Positions 63,301 to 64,000 of a DNA stretch of 64,000 bases are shown one piece after another. Both the position numbers and the translations under genes were made by a program. Each line of letters starts with the position of its first letter. Position 1 is the first letter of the stretch. The stretch is from NCBI RefSeq assembly GCF_030063365.1, contig NZ_JASISY010000002.1, forward strand, positions 248,001-312,000, read 5' to 3'. The notes beneath the pieces were generated by a model. That model did no database searches and had not been told where the DNA came from. It was given only the letters and a program-made list of their open reading frames with translations. The DNA is from Cryobacterium sp. PH29-G1. GTDB taxonomy: Bacteria; Actinomycetota; Actinomycetes; Actinomycetales; Microbacteriaceae.

Positions 63301-64000
63301 GTGCCCGAGGGTTGCCGAGAGAGTGGTTGCGCCCGCGTAGCCCAGCATCGCGGGAACCAGGGTGAGCGCTGCGACCGAGATCCAGAGCCAGCTACGGATG
63401 CGTGCGAGCGTCGACGCCATGACCATTGCGGCGCCGCTGATCAGTGTTCCGGTGGCGGCGAACACCCACGGGCTGACTCCCGTCGGCACGAGTTCCGCGA
63501 ACGCGTACACGTCAAGGGCAACGAAAACCATCCCCAGGCCACCGACGGCTTCCGCCGAGAAGTGCAGCGTGCGGTGAGCCAGAAACCAGGCCCCGCCGAG
63601 AAAGAGGATGGTGATCAGGCCGACGATCACACTGCGCAGTGCGCGATCGGTGAGGTCGGGATTGAAGAAGGTGAAGACGATTGCCGAGACCGCGAACAAT
63701 CCAGCACCGGCGACTGCCAGCACTGACTGCACCGTCGCGCTGGACCGCGGCGCGACCGTGGCGGGGGCAGCGTCGGCACCAGGCTGCGCGGGTGCGCGCT
63801 GGCGTATCGGTGTCGGTGCCACGGCGCTGGATTCGGATTCGGATTCGGATTCGATCGTTGGGGACGGATGCGACACTCGAACGAGTGCCTCCTGTCGGGC
63901 TACGAGCGCCGCGGCGGCCGCCTCCGAGGCAGACCAGAGTTCGGCTGCCAGGACACCGACGAGTTCGGCGCCGCAATTGCGGCAGGGGCTGTCGGGCCGG
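60313..64000 (-). CDS. SCO7613-type giant membrane protein (5' end beyond window)
   Basis: The frame is open from the right edge to the stop at 60313, more than 1,228 residues. Beyond the Glu-Ser stretch it reads, at the edge, DSPCRNCGAELVGVLAAEL, a zinc-ribbon-like pair of Cys, so the GTG at 63876 is internal and the true start is outside. The body has more than 30 hydrophobic segments (AVLTALTGSDSGAIGLLSP-type loops between spans), matching the SCO7613 C-terminal family of actinobacteria. Residues just before the spans are Glu-Ser repeats (GATTCG hexamers at 63830-63853) and a Pro/Ala-rich linker. Function is unknown. Confidence 0.85.
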   Translation of the reverse strand, partial: RPDSPCRNCGAELVGVLAAELWSASEAAAAALVARQEALVRVSHPSPTIESESESESSAVAPTPIRQRAPAQPGADAAPATVAPRSSATVQSVLAVAGAGLFAVSAIVFTFFNPDLTDRALRSVIVGLITILFLGGAWFLAHRTLHFSAEAVGGLGMVFVALDVYAFAELVPTGVSPWVFAATGTLISGAAMVMASTLARIRSWLWISVAALTLVPAMLGYAGATTLSATLGHLGVAFAALALIATIPGLAQRFDARLSAERMTIATIQIVATGIVLIQIWFIELTSTTQYWLTITAVLTAIAALALLATRQLARNLWSAATGAAAMAAAVCLPFALDLGAHGMGDWYQAITPAAGAGALLALQVFAPRARTLRRRAFLSGAFALAGVSVLSPVLFAMLIGAVTVLTALTGSDSGAIGLLSPAGVLAVVLGLGAMSTGLGAFSVLTRRRDTARTDASPHDSRRLAAWTGSIAIWLAALAGLVFACQPGLPVWSRIAIALSLAVAASLALVAVPRLRNAALKMRLPLVLGAHFAVLLATVCSLVDDVVTVWAGLVIVGTLVVIARTVPTQARFLHVGAGYAYALFVFATALDLLGVGTIALLCLTTSLGSIGAIVATFLRRVAPRAWCAILVVTAVPFMIGVTQVLFERSGWSALSTAFIFLLALTLLITRRAGLGIVLRVIAAGLLVPSLAVVVICLGAQVLLGSASPVTLPIIAVIVAIVLPSTGLIGSLLGKRGIGTRDATAARNAIEATTLLTAVIAVELALVRIAAGLPTTFIVLVVLGLGAAATSFWANRRYGWWVAGVAFTGALWCLWAIAGMSTLEPYLLPPSLAAAVVGMILTARGSRAVSLYSAGLVVAVAPLLMVLAVSGTGAAALAPWRGYGLVVAAWLLLGLGIRLGRGASARAVRLRVLQVPTLGIAIAAGAAGMIQGVRFGLSADPILTGGVPLVLLSFGIGLAGALPAALGARAIRSNAPEGSWLAGTRWLYAPPAVYAAVATWPSIERDWFTIWIMWSLMLAYLVIVVVIAWRLRSGPSSLPPVWFVFAIAFVTAIVAWSPRDLRVEWFSLPLGIFLIAAGAAVMSSARAQITRLHPERGSRRDGTVNSWPAGWSGSWPLLAPGIVTVLAASIAATFTDPQTWRAILVIIIALVAILIGSSLKLAAPFLIGIVALPLENVLVFLVQIGRGIESMPWWITLAVVGAVLLIIAVTYERRAGEENSITDRLRDLR
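63830..63853. repeat. Four tandem GATTCG units (Glu-Ser repeat)
   Basis: Four exact GATTCG copies inside the SCO7613-type gene, encoding Glu-Ser-Glu-Ser on the minus strand. The pattern parallels the CGACTC repeat at the integrase-VOC junction (27739-27768), though with another synonymous Ser/Glu codon set. Confidence 0.85.

Noticed and set aside
63863..63876. GTG 63876 as the true start of the SCO7613-type protein
   Set aside because: The frame stays open to the window edge and encodes a Cys-containing zinc-ribbon-like sequence, so the gene is 5'-incomplete.

Overview
The window is high-GC, gene-dense actinobacterial chromosome. The housekeeping block (recO, uppS, a DsbA-like protein, dusB, dgt, dnaG, with leuA alongside), several Streptomyces-type conserved families and the codon use point to a Microbacteriaceae member, with a Cryobacterium-like genus most likely. 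That placement is inference from gene content, not a computed phylogeny.

Left part, about 1-29 kb, is accessory and mosaic. It holds the tail of a large regulator, an FAD-linked oxidase with DUF1326 and DUF2182 proteins, a five-gene peptide/nickel-type ABC importer operon (3.7-8.6 kb) headed by a DUF1684 protein, and a minimal mercury cassette (merA and divergent merR around a textbook dyad). A metal/envelope stretch follows (14-20 kb): DUF6153, DUF305, two tandem M23 peptidases linked by overlapping TTG starts, relics of an F510_1955-type protein and a multicopper oxidase, two SHOCT-tail membrane proteins and a cupredoxin. Many genes from 11.6 to 28.6 kb are broken by frameshifts or deletions (flavodoxin, methyltransferase, multicopper oxidase, antitoxin/Doc, XRE-cupin regulator, EamA transporter next to an IS1380 element, and a tyrosine integrase).

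Middle, 29-34 kb, is the most unusual region. A compact type VII secretion-type operon (WXG100-like, ESAT-6-like, DUF6507, a 743-residue polymorphic toxin with a C-terminal nuclease, and a YezG-type immunity protein) lies between two 15-bp direct repeats. It is beside a tRNA-CAU gene, with tRNA-3'-end-like copies on both sides and a broken integrase/excisionase just beyond. No secretion-machine genes are in view, so it looks like an orphan effector-immunity module carried by, or accreted into, a tRNA-targeted element.

Right part, 34-64 kb, is conserved backbone: a GT4 glycosyltransferase, a DMT transporter, peptide deformylase, azlCD translationally coupled to a histidine-kinase-like protein that lacks its phospho-acceptor His, tRNA-Asn, a second peptide ABC operon (39-46 kb), then dnaG, dgt, dusB, a 43-residue Cys-rich small protein, a DsbA-like protein, uppS and recO. 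leuA follows, preceded by a short leucine-rich leader peptide and hairpin. Last come a DUF2156 MprF-like membrane protein coupled to an esterase, and a giant SCO7613-type membrane protein that runs off the right edge.
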